Shown here piece after piece: positions 17,079 through 24,999 of a stretch of 64,000 nt of DNA. How positions within the stretch are numbered: position 1 is the first letter of the stretch; each line of letters begins with the position of its first letter. Origin of the DNA: Symbiodinium natans (taxonomy: Eukaryota > Sar > Dinophyceae > Suessiales > Symbiodiniaceae); assembly GCA_905221605.1 (NCBI GenBank), contig CAJNDS010002206.1, positions 291,226 to 355,225 of the forward strand, in the 5' to 3' direction. Made by a program: the position numbers and the translations under genes. The notes beneath the pieces are model-generated. The model had not been told where the DNA came from. It saw only the letters and a list, made by a program, of their open reading frames with translations, and ran no database searches.

Positions 17079-18545
17079 TTAGTCCAGAACCGTTGAAGCT
17101 GACTCGCTAAGTTCAAACACATGCTCACTCACAAGAGTCACATACACCTGCTCAATTCCTAATGCGAATGTGTTGTTTGCCCCTTTCAATTTAAAAGTCA
17201 ATAAGGAACCCATTTTAGTGTTGCTTCCGGTAAAGTTCATATCGGGTTGCTTATCAAAATTTATTCCACCGATAAACTTGTCGTTAGCATATCGGTAAAT
17301 GTCAATTGAAAAACCATCATAAAACGGAGACATAACATTAACAGCACGGCGTAGGAAATACATTGCTTCTGCTATACTTTCTATCGCTTGTTCCGGGAAC
17401 TTTTTATTAGCAATCTGAACATAATATGAAATTTGTTTAGTGCTGTCGATTACACCTTCTAAATTATCAATTGTAGCCGACATAGGATGATAAAACCAAG
17501 TCCATTTTTTCTTTGCAAAATTTGCTGCTGTGTTATTGTCATCAATCTGTGAATTGCTAAGGGTAAAGAACATTTGAGATAATCGTGTGGAGGACTTAAC
17601 AATGTTCATATTGATTTCGGTATTTCCTGCCGCGAAAGATTGTGAAAAACTGTGATAGGCGGGATAAACCATACGAAGCCGACCCCCTTTCAATAAATGC
17701 GAAACCACGTTGTTATTCACGGAATTATCGACTGTGATTAATTCGCAGCGAAGGATACAATTTTGAATGGACCACGAAGTTGTGGTGTTTCTTGTGGTAA
17801 AGTATGAACCATTGACATCGTCTTCGGCCTGAGTTCCTGCTACTGGCGTTGCCGGTCTGATGACTGGCTCTTGTGCGTCCGAACAAATTTCGAAAATAAA
17901 TTCTAACGGGCAATATCGAATAGGTGGATAATACCCAGATTGAACGAACCCGCAACAAGGTTTGTGCCCCATCCGCACGAATTTACCTTGCTCAATTCCT
18001 GTTGTGTTGGCTCTTGTAAGTTTTGGTAAAACAATTCCTCTATCATTTCTACCAGTAGTGGCGGTGGCATCGTGAGTTTCAATTGCAAATGCATAAAGTC
18101 TATTAATTCTGCTGTCGTATCGGGTTAAACAACCTTCCTGAATATCATCTAAATTTCTTACCTCTTCGCTTTTGAACGATTTCATTTCTTCACATACTAA
18201 ATTGTAATTGTCAATGTCGTTAATTTGTTGTCCTGCCGCGTTGCATCTATAACGGGTAAAGAAGGCGTGACTTTCACCTAAGGGTCGTAAATATTCTCCT
18301 GCTGTGGTTGATGTATTAACGACGTCAAAAAATAAGCAAATGCTGGACATATCGATGTAATTGTTGTCTTCTCCTGTAATAACAAATTTAATATATTTGT
18401 TTCCATTGTTGGAACTGAAAATGTTTCCAGATACACTTGGAAAATGGACTTGCTTACGGTCGGTGATATACGCGGCGCTTTCTGGAAGTCCGAACTGTAA
18501 GGAATTTATCATATTATCCTGTGTTTCAGCAATGACTAAATCCAT
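17079..18545 (-). CDS. Major capsid protein (double jelly-roll candidate)
   Basis: 488 aa, the size expected for Polinton/PLV major capsid proteins. The chain is beta-rich and lacks signal peptide and membrane segments. Segments such as YIKFVITGEDNNYIDMSS near the N-terminus and YYVQIANKKFPEQAIESIAE and FSIDIYRYAN in the second half fit the two-barrel pattern. Position supports the call: between the fibre gene and the lipase, with the packaging ATPase nearby. It would form the pseudo-hexameric capsomers. The start has TATATATTA directly upstream. Fold-level comparison would settle it; no other gene here fits better. Confidence 0.82.
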   Translation of the reverse strand: MDLVIAETQDNMINSLQFGLPESAAYITDRKQVHFPSVSGNIFSSNNGNKYIKFVITGEDNNYIDMSSICLFFDVVNTSTTAGEYLRPLGESHAFFTRYRCNAAGQQINDIDNYNLVCEEMKSFKSEEVRNLDDIQEGCLTRYDSRINRLYAFAIETHDATATTGRNDRGIVLPKLTRANTTGIEQGKFVRMGHKPCCGFVQSGYYPPIRYCPLEFIFEICSDAQEPVIRPATPVAGTQAEDDVNGSYFTTRNTTTSWSIQNCILRCELITVDNSVNNNVVSHLLKGGRLRMVYPAYHSFSQSFAAGNTEINMNIVKSSTRLSQMFFTLSNSQIDDNNTAANFAKKKWTWFYHPMSATIDNLEGVIDSTKQISYYVQIANKKFPEQAIESIAEAMYFLRRAVNVMSPFYDGFSIDIYRYANDKFIGGINFDKQPDMNFTGSNTKMGSLLTFKLKGANNTFALGIEQVYVTLVSEHVFELSESASTVLD

Positions 18546-18555
18546 AACTTATATA

Positions 18556-18798
18556 TTATTTATTAGATTTTTTATTAATATTATTCTTTTTATGAGGATT
18601 TAAATTGTTAATATTTTTTGAAATTTGTTTTTCCAACTGTGGTTGTGGCACTGCCGTTGTTTCGGTTTCTACGATTCCACGAATCATTTCATAAGATGAA
18701 TTGTTAAGACTCTTCGTAATTTTGTTTTTGAATTGGACGTTCTCGGGAGTTTTTCCTATCCTCATTTGTTCTTTTGGTTTCCTGGCCTTGTTAAGCAT
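18556..18798 (-). CDS. Small basic protein upstream of the capsid gene
   Basis: 80 aa, 10 bp upstream of the major capsid start in the same direction, so probably co-expressed. Lys/Asn-rich (NLNPHKKNNINKKSNK at the C-terminus), with a TPENVQFKNKITKSL segment. The basic, apparently disordered composition suggests DNA binding or a scaffold role in the particle. No family recognised. Confidence 0.5.
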   Translation of the reverse strand: MLNKARKPKEQMRIGKTPENVQFKNKITKSLNNSSYEMIRGIVETETTAVPQPQLEKQISKNINNLNPHKKNNINKKSNK

Positions 18799-18826
18799 TA
18801 TTATTATATTTTATCTTAGAAAAACC

Positions 18827-19378
18827 CTAAACCCAACCCATTACGGGTATTCTTTCATCAATGCCGTGCAATCTGTCGATGTCATGATTCGATACAGGGT
18901 TGAAAGTATTTGTGTCATAACTTATGGCCGCGTTGTCCAAACTACTCACGAGGTCGCCGGTCATTCTAAAACGCTTGTGCTGTTCCGTCGGTTTGTCTAA
19001 ACCAAAGATAGGTGAAATCAAACTTATTACAGGTGCATCATACGTTCTTGTTTTATAATTTCTATCCTTAAATTCTTTGTTTAATTCCAAAACAACACTA
19101 CCGCCCATACTGTGCCCTAATAGTGTATCAACTTGCGGATTTTCCAATAATACTTTTTTTGCCTCCTTATACCTGTCCATGTCTCTAATTCCACCGGTTT
19201 TAAGTTTTGTAAAATTTTGTTGCCAGTCCCGTGTAGAAGTTGTGCCTCCCACATACATTTTATTCCCCTTAACGAAAATTTTATTATCCCGATCATATGC
19301 TAATTTAATACCCTGTGTATTTGAAATTTTGCCGTTCGCGTTTAGCATCTTATTTAATTGTGCTTCTATCTTCGTCAT
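18827..19378 (-). CDS. Class-3-type lipase / alpha-beta hydrolase
   Basis: 183 aa. The nucleophile elbow is GHSMGG with Ser90; Asp142 in MTGDLVS and His165 in SNHDI complete a triad in the order and spacing of class-3 lipases. YVGGTTSTRDW (42-52) matches the usual early motif. It probably hydrolyses acyl esters of membrane lipids. Lipases of this kind are known from some PLVs, where entry or escape through membranes is suggested. No signal peptide is visible, so delivery inside the virion is plausible. The gene sits in the capsid block. Confidence 0.8.
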   Translation of the reverse strand: MTKIEAQLNKMLNANGKISNTQGIKLAYDRDNKIFVKGNKMYVGGTTSTRDWQQNFTKLKTGGIRDMDRYKEAKKVLLENPQVDTLLGHSMGGSVVLELNKEFKDRNYKTRTYDAPVISLISPIFGLDKPTEQHKRFRMTGDLVSSLDNAAISYDTNTFNPVSNHDIDRLHGIDERIPVMGWV

Positions 19379-19429
19379 TATATAAAAAGATTATAAATAT
19401 TTTTATATCAATTACATTATATATTATAT

Positions 19430-20299
19430 ATGAGCATCAGACCATTAACATATAAAAAGGTTTATGTGAATTCAAAATATCGCACCTCCAACAGTCGTGG
19501 TATAAGCGACTTCCAAATAGAATTGAGGGAAACCTTCGAAATTCCGGATGGCACAATTATGCAAGTCCATGAAATAGCAATACCGAACACGTGGTATTCG
19601 ATAAACACAAATAATCAAAATCTGTATTTTCGGCATCAGATCATCGCACCTGCGACACCACAAGGCATAACATATAGGCGTATAGAAATACCAGTCGGCA
19701 ACTACACACCGCCTGAATTAGCAAATGCGATACAGACGCAACTCAATTTTTTCTTTGATAGTGGCGGTCGGTCGAATTCCTACACTGTCGCATATAACAC
19801 AATATCGAATAAGATGACCGTATCTTCAAATTATGTGGAAGTGCTTTTTATCCCTTTAACCGATGCCGATGTCCCCGCTCTGGTAGGTTCGTTTTCTAAC
19901 AGTGTCGATTTAAATAACTTGAACTCAATAAACGAGGTGTTGAGTTTTAATGTCACGGTAGGCGATAGTTTTACCTCATCTGCTCCATGGACTACCGGAT
20001 TTATTAAACTTCTCCACCATCAGGACATTTACATATCCTGCCCCGAATTGTCGAATAATAACTTTCATAGTCCCTCATCTTTTTCAAATGCTATTGTAAA
20101 GAAGGTTCCTGTTAATGCTTCCTTTGCTGGTATTATAAACGACCCTTATGGAATTACAGATTACGATTACGTTAATGTCTCGCGTCGTTCAATAAGACGA
20201 CTGAGTTTTAGAATAACAGACGAGGTAGGCAACCTCATAGACTTCAACGGTGTGAATTTGAGTTTTAGTCTTCTCTTTCATAATACAGATGCTATGTGA
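19430..20299 (+). CDS. Minor capsid / penton-like protein
   Basis: 289 aa. The N-terminus (KKVYVNSKYRTSNSRGISDF) and the later GNYTPPELANAIQTQLN match the style of PLV/Polinton minor capsid proteins, a single jelly-roll family that forms the vertices. It is beta-rich throughout, without Cys clusters or membrane segments. It is divergent from the lipase, across a 51-bp gap with TATATATTATATATG leading into the start codon. It begins the rightward structural block. Family assignment is from motif style and context, so moderate. Confidence 0.7.
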   Translation: MSIRPLTYKKVYVNSKYRTSNSRGISDFQIELRETFEIPDGTIMQVHEIAIPNTWYSINTNNQNLYFRHQIIAPATPQGITYRRIEIPVGNYTPPELANAIQTQLNFFFDSGGRSNSYTVAYNTISNKMTVSSNYVEVLFIPLTDADVPALVGSFSNSVDLNNLNSINEVLSFNVTVGDSFTSSAPWTTGFIKLLHHQDIYISCPELSNNNFHSPSSFSNAIVKKVPVNASFAGIINDPYGITDYDYVNVSRRSIRRLSFRITDEVGNLIDFNGVNLSFSLLFHNTDAM

Positions 20300-20332
20300 A
20301 TTATTGTAGAAAATATATAGAACATTATATAG

Positions 20333-20899
20333 ATGGCCGAAGAAAGTAATGACATCGTCGCCGTTGATGAAAAGCCAGAACAGGAAGAACCCAAATCGGA
20401 AGAAGCACCCAACGAAACACCTGAGCCTAAGGAAGAAACTAAACGAGTCAAAATTAGGGAAGTCGCCAAGGAAAAGGCAGAATGTCAAGACTGCAAGAAA
20501 ACGATGTGTATGAAAACGCTTAGGTATTCACACCCCGAAAAATGCGAGGGGAAACCAAGCGACATATTAAAAAAACCTGTTAGGAAAAGCAACGTTAAAC
20601 CAAAAATTAATGTTGAACCATTAGCGCCAGAAAATAATTCAGTAGCACCACCGCAATATCAAGAACAACAACCGCCTCCTTCAATGCCAACTGTGCCAAA
20701 TGTGCCAAATGTGCCAACTGTGCCAACTGTGCCAACTGTGCCACAGCAACAACCCTTAAACCCTTATGCAAATTTAACACAACAACAACTATTGCAATTA
20801 CAGATGAACACAATGAACGCCGAAATCATGAGAAGAAGACAAGAAAAATCTGCTAATATGTGTAAGGCAATGTTTCAATCCAGAAGTAAAAAAATCTAA
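20333..20899 (+). CDS. Zinc-binding, Pro-rich structural-like protein
   Basis: 188 aa. An acidic first 40 residues (EKPEQEEPKSEEAPNETPEP) are followed by a Cys/His motif C51-C54-C59-H67-C71 (CQDCKKTMCMKTLRYSHPEK), then a Pro-rich stretch with VPTVPTVPTVP from 9-bp tandem repeats at 20694-20745, and a helical tail rich in Gln/Met. The motif resembles small zinc proteins found in the late block of other PLVs, function unknown. Short gaps on both sides suggest co-transcription with the minor capsid gene. Confidence 0.6.
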   Translation: MAEESNDIVAVDEKPEQEEPKSEEAPNETPEPKEETKRVKIREVAKEKAECQDCKKTMCMKTLRYSHPEKCEGKPSDILKKPVRKSNVKPKINVEPLAPENNSVAPPQYQEQQPPPSMPTVPNVPNVPTVPTVPTVPQQQPLNPYANLTQQQLLQLQMNTMNAEIMRRRQEKSANMCKAMFQSRSKKI

Positions 20900-20915
20900 A
20901 TAATAATATATACAA

Positions 20916-21257
20916 ATGGTTCTATATAATAGGTTCAAATTTCAAAAGAACAAACAGCAACATAAAAAAAAATCGTTAGATAATCCTGTCGTTAATTCAT
21001 CCGCTGATTTAGTGTATCACCAACAAAACATCGACTATTTACTGAATCTCAAAAAACAATTAGAAGCGAGAGAGGCAAAAGAGAAGAATCTGGCATTTAA
21101 ACGCAGACTGTTAGAGGGTCAGATGAAAGCAAACTACGAAGGCGAAATGGCAAGATTGAGAGGGGAAATGCATAATCCAAGAATACCCGAGACTTCACTG
21201 GAACATCTGAAAAAGAGGTATGATACATTAAGCGAATTGAGCGAATCTATTTTCTAA
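20916..21257 (+). CDS. Coiled-coil protein, likely virion component
   Basis: 113 aa, 16 bp after the preceding stop. Basic N-terminus (RFKFQKNKQQHKKKSLD), then a continuous coiled coil (LLNLKKQLEAREAKEKNLAF, EGEMARLRGEM, LKKRYDTLSELSESI). No catalytic motif. Location between structural genes suggests a tegument-like or scaffold protein. TATATACAA precedes the ATG. Confidence 0.6.
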   Translation: MVLYNRFKFQKNKQQHKKKSLDNPVVNSSADLVYHQQNIDYLLNLKKQLEAREAKEKNLAFKRRLLEGQMKANYEGEMARLRGEMHNPRIPETSLEHLKKRYDTLSELSESIF

Positions 21258-21275
21258 ATAAACATATAAAAAAGG

Positions 21276-22628
21276 ATGGTAGTTAAAAATGCTGGAATAC
21301 AATTTCATAGAAGGTCAAGATATGAAGATATTTTAGAACTGGTCAATGACAACGAAGATGCACTAAAACCTTTTCCTAATCGGGATGCTGTATTTTATAA
21401 ACAAAGCAACAAAGGAAGTCAATTTGATGGCAAAGACCATTTAGATAAATTGAAAGTCCAAGAAAAACAAATTGCCGAGCGAATTGTTAGAGACCATATG
21501 CTACGCGAATACGCCAGTGATAATGGTTTAACACACAGAGCATTATTTACACAGAATGACAGACCGGAACCAGAGCAACCAAGGTCGCCAGAAATGTTTA
21601 ACATAGGAACTGACGCCGAAAGTATGTCTGTTGTTGAAGAATTCGGCACACCGCCAGAACAACAACTGTTTCAAATCAATGAAACATTAGGAAACATAGC
21701 AACAGCACAACAAGGCAACCAACAAGCAATTTACGAAGCACATCAACAACAGTTAGAAAGAGAAGAAGAAGGCGGATCAGGAATTTTAAGGACTTTGGGA
21801 AGCGGTGCATTAAGAATAGGTGGCGGAGCATTAAGAGTAGGGGGCAATGTCGCCGGACATATGGCGTCAGGTATGGATTTCGGAAGTTCGCTTCTGGCAG
21901 GTATGTCGCAGGAAGCAATCAGTCAATTCAATGAAGCGATAATGAACAGAATAAATCCGCCACCAAGACCACTTTTAGATTTTACAGGAGACCCAAGAGC
22001 GGGGCAATTTACAACATACGACCCGATGCCAATTCCAAATATGCAATATTTACAACCTTCAATTGTTTTACAGCCACATCAGTCTAATGTAGGAGCAACT
22101 CAACAACCCTTGCCGATTGCCTCGTCCAGTCAGCCCACAGTATCAGAGTTGCCAGCGTTGCCACCAATACCACGAACAATACCACAGCGACCAACAGAAC
22201 CAAGGGGCAAACCCAGACCGAGACCATCGCCGAAAACATCGCCCGAACCACCACCGCGACCAAATTTCCAACAAGGCGGTTCGTCAAGTTCAAGCGGAAA
22301 TGCACCACCGCCAGAACCAGCACAACCACCACCACGAAAAGAACCACCAAGAACCCGCTTAACAAGAAAAACAAATTTGAAGGAAGGAACAACCGAAGAG
22401 CAAGATATGGCATCTTCTACATTAATCATTCCAAGTAGAATAGGTATTCAAAAATTAAGAGAGGTATTCGAAGAAGCGAACAATAGACACACAATAAACA
22501 CTAAAACGTATAGAAATTTTAAAAGTTTATATAATAATTGGGTAAAATCTGCTGGGGACAAGGAAATGAAAAAACAATATCTACAAGAACTCAAAGATTT
22601 ATATAGACAACAAATATTTAAAAAATAA
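21276..22628 (+). CDS. Large Pro/Gln-rich protein, last gene of the structural block
   Basis: 450 aa. A charged N-terminal part (KVQEKQIAERIVRDHMLREY) is followed by a Gly-rich patch (GSGALRIGGGALRVGGNVAG, about 170-190) that could insert in or coat membranes, then a long Pro-rich disordered section (about 270-360, for example PRPRPSPKTSPEPPPRPN), and a compact helical C-terminal domain (IGIQKLREVFEEANNRHTIN to KDLYRQQIF). It is followed by a strong hairpin at 22638-22678. Composition recalls virion core/minor proteins. No family recognised. Confidence 0.6.
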   Translation: MVVKNAGIQFHRRSRYEDILELVNDNEDALKPFPNRDAVFYKQSNKGSQFDGKDHLDKLKVQEKQIAERIVRDHMLREYASDNGLTHRALFTQNDRPEPEQPRSPEMFNIGTDAESMSVVEEFGTPPEQQLFQINETLGNIATAQQGNQQAIYEAHQQQLEREEEGGSGILRTLGSGALRIGGGALRVGGNVAGHMASGMDFGSSLLAGMSQEAISQFNEAIMNRINPPPRPLLDFTGDPRAGQFTTYDPMPIPNMQYLQPSIVLQPHQSNVGATQQPLPIASSSQPTVSELPALPPIPRTIPQRPTEPRGKPRPRPSPKTSPEPPPRPNFQQGGSSSSSGNAPPPEPAQPPPRKEPPRTRLTRKTNLKEGTTEEQDMASSTLIIPSRIGIQKLREVFEEANNRHTINTKTYRNFKSLYNNWVKSAGDKEMKKQYLQELKDLYRQQIFKK

Positions 22629-22637
22629 ACAAACCTC

Positions 22638-22678
22638 AAAACTTTTCAATAAATTAATACCCTTTATTGAAAAGTTTT
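22638..22678 (+). terminator. Strong stem-loop after the structural gene block
   Basis: AAAACTTTTCAATAAA pairs perfectly with TTTATTGAAAAGTTTT (16 bp) around the loop TTAATACCC, and is followed by a T-rich tract to 22729. It lies 10 nt past the last structural stop codon. Transcript-end hairpins of this kind are known in virophages and some giant viruses. Confidence 0.7.
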
Positions 22679-22729
22679 TTATTTCTTGTTTTTTTATTTT
22701 TGTTTTTTTATTTTTGTTTTTTTTATTTT

Positions 22730-22766
22730 TGAGGCGTTGGGGCGTAGCAGGGGAAAAGGGGGGTGC
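22730..22766 (+). repeat. Internal fragment of the right terminal inverted repeat
   Basis: TGAGGCGTTGGGGCGTAGCA exactly matches 24946-24965, and the next 17 bases match with few changes (GGGGAAAAGGGGGG against TGGGAAAAGGGGGA). Same orientation as the right arm. It marks a possible former right end of the element; everything to its right up to 24753 would then be added cargo. Confidence 0.75.
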
Positions 22767-22988
22767 AAAACATGAACATGACAGTTCTGCTTTTGGTGCA
22801 TGTAGTTGCTCAACTTTGTTGGTTGTAGGCTTTTGTGGCTCAAAGTTTTTTGAGTGTTTCAATCATTTTTCAATTCGCAACCCTTGTCGTTTCTTGTCTC
22901 ATTTCAGTAGATTTTTTTTGCATGTTAGGGCAGTTGCTTGTTAGGCCATTGTGGTTTTCTTGTGTTCTGTCGCTTGGTCTGTAAGGCC

Positions 22989-23150
22989 ATGGAGAGTTCG
23001 ACCACACCCACCTTCGTGTCTGTGGGGCAAGGGACACCAGAGATTACCACGGTGGCTGTTGATGACAACGCTTCTTTTCGCGATTTACAGACAATGGTAT
23101 GGAAGAAAACGGGCATTCCTGTTGAAGAACAGCACTGGTCAGTTTCTTGA
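22989..23150 (+). CDS. Ubiquitin-like N-terminal segment (exon or broken gene)
   Basis: 53 codons. VAVDDNASFRDLQTMVWKKT followed by GIPVEEQ follows the first half of the ubiquitin fold (strand, then helix, then the GIPxxQQ turn). The frame then stops. In another frame the next codons read TGQFLEDKCNKGKTL, close to the ubiquitin segment that follows the GIPxxQQ turn, so a small deletion may have broken the gene. Alternatively a GT-AG intron (23142-23271) joins it in frame to the AT-hook protein downstream. Ubiquitin-like genes are unusual in PLVs and suggest host capture. Confidence 0.4.
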   Translation: MESSTTPTFVSVGQGTPEITTVAVDDNASFRDLQTMVWKKTGIPVEEQHWSVS

Positions 23151-23166
23151 AGACAAATGCAATAAG

Positions 23167-23262
23167 GGTAAAACCCTAAAACCCTAAAACCCTAAAACCC
23201 TAAACCCTAAAACCCTAAACCCTAAAACCCTAAACCCTAAAACCCTAAACCCTAAAACCCGA
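23167..23262. repeat. Pure telomere-type microsatellite inside the virus
   Basis: Alternating CCCTAAA and CCCTAAAA units over about 95 bp, far more regular than the flanking satellite. It lies between the ubiquitin-like and AT-hook frames. A shorter run is at 24423-24455. Confidence 0.9.
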
Positions 23263-23310
23263 AGCGTTTAGCCATCCGAGGTTCGCTCGACCCGTCAAGA
23301 CTTTCTGGAA

Positions 23311-24102
23311 TTGCTCACCGACTCTGATGGCGACAGTGGCAAGAGCACTTTGGTGTCAGCAGAGGACATCGACCCTTTGAGCACTTTGGTGTCAGGAGAG
23401 GACATCGACCCTTTAAGTGTTTTTCAAGTAGGTGGGGGTAAAAGGGCAAGGGTTTCTTCATCAAGTTTTAAATGCACTGGGAAATACACTTCAAGAGACC
23501 AACGTATTCGTTTCATCAAAGAAGAAACCCGAAGCCTTGATAGTCGCATCGCTTATTCTTCGGTGGTTTCAAACGTCTTTACAGAACAGATAGACCTTAT
23601 CAAGACTACTATTTCGTTGGCAGAAAATGAACCGAAGAATTGCGAAAAGACTATCCTTTCAGTTGTAAGCAAAAGGACCCGTTTAAATCTAATCGAGGAC
23701 TTGGCCAGAACCAATAACGTAGAGCAACGAATTAAAATTTTAGCCGACGCTTTCTTTCACTATGTAGAAGACAACACATGTGAGGTAGAGTGCTTAATTA
23801 CTGCTCTTAAATCTTATTCTTTACGGTCAATGGAACAGTTAGTGGTTCTTTTGTGGGGGTCTTCTACTGGTGATATACAGTGGCAAAAATTATACAGGTC
23901 TTTAAGTAAGTGCCCTAAACACGGCATCGGCGGTGCTACTTCTTCCACTGGTCATCACGAAGAAGAAGATGAAGACGACGACGATGATGACGACGATGAT
24001 GATGACAAGGGGAACGAAGACGAAGAGATGCCGGATATTGGGACAATTTCTATCGCTACTCCAACGAAGTCGCGACGGGGACGGCCAAAAAAAACTGGGT
24101 GA
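23311..24102 (+). CDS. AT-hook protein with acidic tract, unknown
   Basis: The frame is open from 23272 to the stop at 24102 but has no ATG near its start, so splicing from the upstream ubiquitin-like frame (acceptor TTTAG at 23267-23271) is possible. The N-terminus has a 12-residue tandem duplication (STLVSAEDIDPL / STLVSGEDIDPL, from a 36-bp DNA repeat). The middle is helical, with ISLAENEPKNCEKTILSVVS and LARTNNVEQRIKILADAFFH. Then comes a run of Asp/Glu (EEEDEDDDDDDDDDDD) and a C-terminal AT-hook, RRGRPKK. It is probably a chromatin or AT-DNA binding protein. Codon use is less AT-biased than in the viral core genes. Confidence 0.55.
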   Translation: MLTDSDGDSGKSTLVSAEDIDPLSTLVSGEDIDPLSVFQVGGGKRARVSSSSFKCTGKYTSRDQRIRFIKEETRSLDSRIAYSSVVSNVFTEQIDLIKTTISLAENEPKNCEKTILSVVSKRTRLNLIEDLARTNNVEQRIKILADAFFHYVEDNTCEVECLITALKSYSLRSMEQLVVLLWGSSTGDIQWQKLYRSLSKCPKHGIGGATSSTGHHEEEDEDDDDDDDDDDDKGNEDEEMPDIGTISIATPTKSRRGRPKKTG

Positions 24103-24753
24103 GGCGATGCGTTCAAATTTCTTCTGGGTTGGTCAAAAAATAGGGTTGTTGTTTAGTTTGTCCCCTGTGCAAGGCGATGAACTCTCCGCGTGGGGCGCGC
24201 AATCATCGCTGGTTCATCTGGTGGAGTCTTTTGCTACTTCCTTTTTGGAGGCACAACAAGTAAAACCAACCTTAATCCCTAATCCCTAATAATAATAATA
24301 ATAATAATAACCCTGTTTGGTTTCATCCCTGCGAGGTCTTGATAATGACGCAAACGCTGCCGGAGCAGTGAAGAAGGAGAGAAAATAAATAATAATCAAC
24401 ACTTTTTGTGTTGATGGGTTTTTAAAACCCTAAACCCTAAAACCCTAAATCTAACCCACAAACAATTTGCACAGGAGAAGAACTTCGGGCGTGGCAATGG
24501 CGCACGTACAGAGAGCCGTTGCCCGTGATGTGAAAAGAATGGCTGGTGATGGAAGAAGAGAATTTTGAAATATATTTTAATAAATATATATATATGTAAT
24601 ATTTCCAAATAAAGATTTAAAGAAATATTGTATATATATTTATAGAATATATATATATATATATACAATATTTCTAAGATATATTTTAAAAGATCAATTG
24701 GGAATGAATGCGCCGGCCTCAGTGGGAGCCTTTCAGGGTTTTTCAGGTTCAGG
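24103..24753. other. Non-coding right-arm segment with simple repeats
   Basis: No convincing gene. It holds an (AAT)n run at 24288-24311, CCCTAAA words at 24423-24455, and an AT-repeat block at 24570-24690 where GTAATATTTC/GAAATATTG and TATATACAATATTTC form inverted repeats. Such AT-rich inverted DNA next to the terminal repeat could help replication start, but nothing proves it. Confidence 0.5.
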
Positions 24754-24994
24754 GAATTATCAATACAAAAATCGTGAATTTCGGGTTTAGGAGTTAGGGG
24801 GTGGTTTTGAAAGTTGATTTGGGATTCAGATCTTGGGAATTTTCGGTTTATTGTTGGTTAAAACGTTTGAGGTGGGGATGTCAAATTCGGGGTTTTTCGG
24901 TGGTAAAGTTGTGAAGTGTAGGGTGGGGTACAGGGATTTTTCGGTTGAGGCGTTGGGGCGTAGCATGGGAAAAGGGGGATGCCCTGCCCTAACT
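24754..24994 (-). repeat. Terminal inverted repeat, right
   Basis: Inverted copy of 3770-4010, ending GGGATGCCCTGCCCTAACT. An open frame of 60 codons crossing it is not considered a gene. Confidence 0.93.
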
Positions 24995-24999
24995 CTAAA
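24995..24999. repeat. Target site duplication, right copy (CTAAA)
   Basis: Matches 3765-3769 directly outside the right inverted repeat. Confidence 0.85.

Larger units (their letters stand above)
3770..24994. mobile_element. Integrated Polinton-like virus (PLV/Maverick type), complete, 21,225 bp
   Basis: An AT-rich block with 241-bp inverted ends and a 5-bp target duplication carries the Polinton hallmark set: rve integrase, FtsK/HerA-type packaging ATPase, double-jelly-roll-type major capsid candidate, minor capsid candidate, and a polymerase/helicase. Genes sit on both strands with short gaps, nearly all preceded by a TATATA-rich stretch. Most major open frames are intact, so the insertion looks young or still functional. 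The host is inferred to be a dinoflagellate from the flanks. Assignment to a named PLV clade needs a capsid phylogeny. Confidence 0.9.

Noticed and set aside
22084-22429. Open frames on the minus strand and second plus frame opposite the Pro-rich gene
   Set aside because: Low-complexity shadows of the 450-aa gene with no motifs or promoter.
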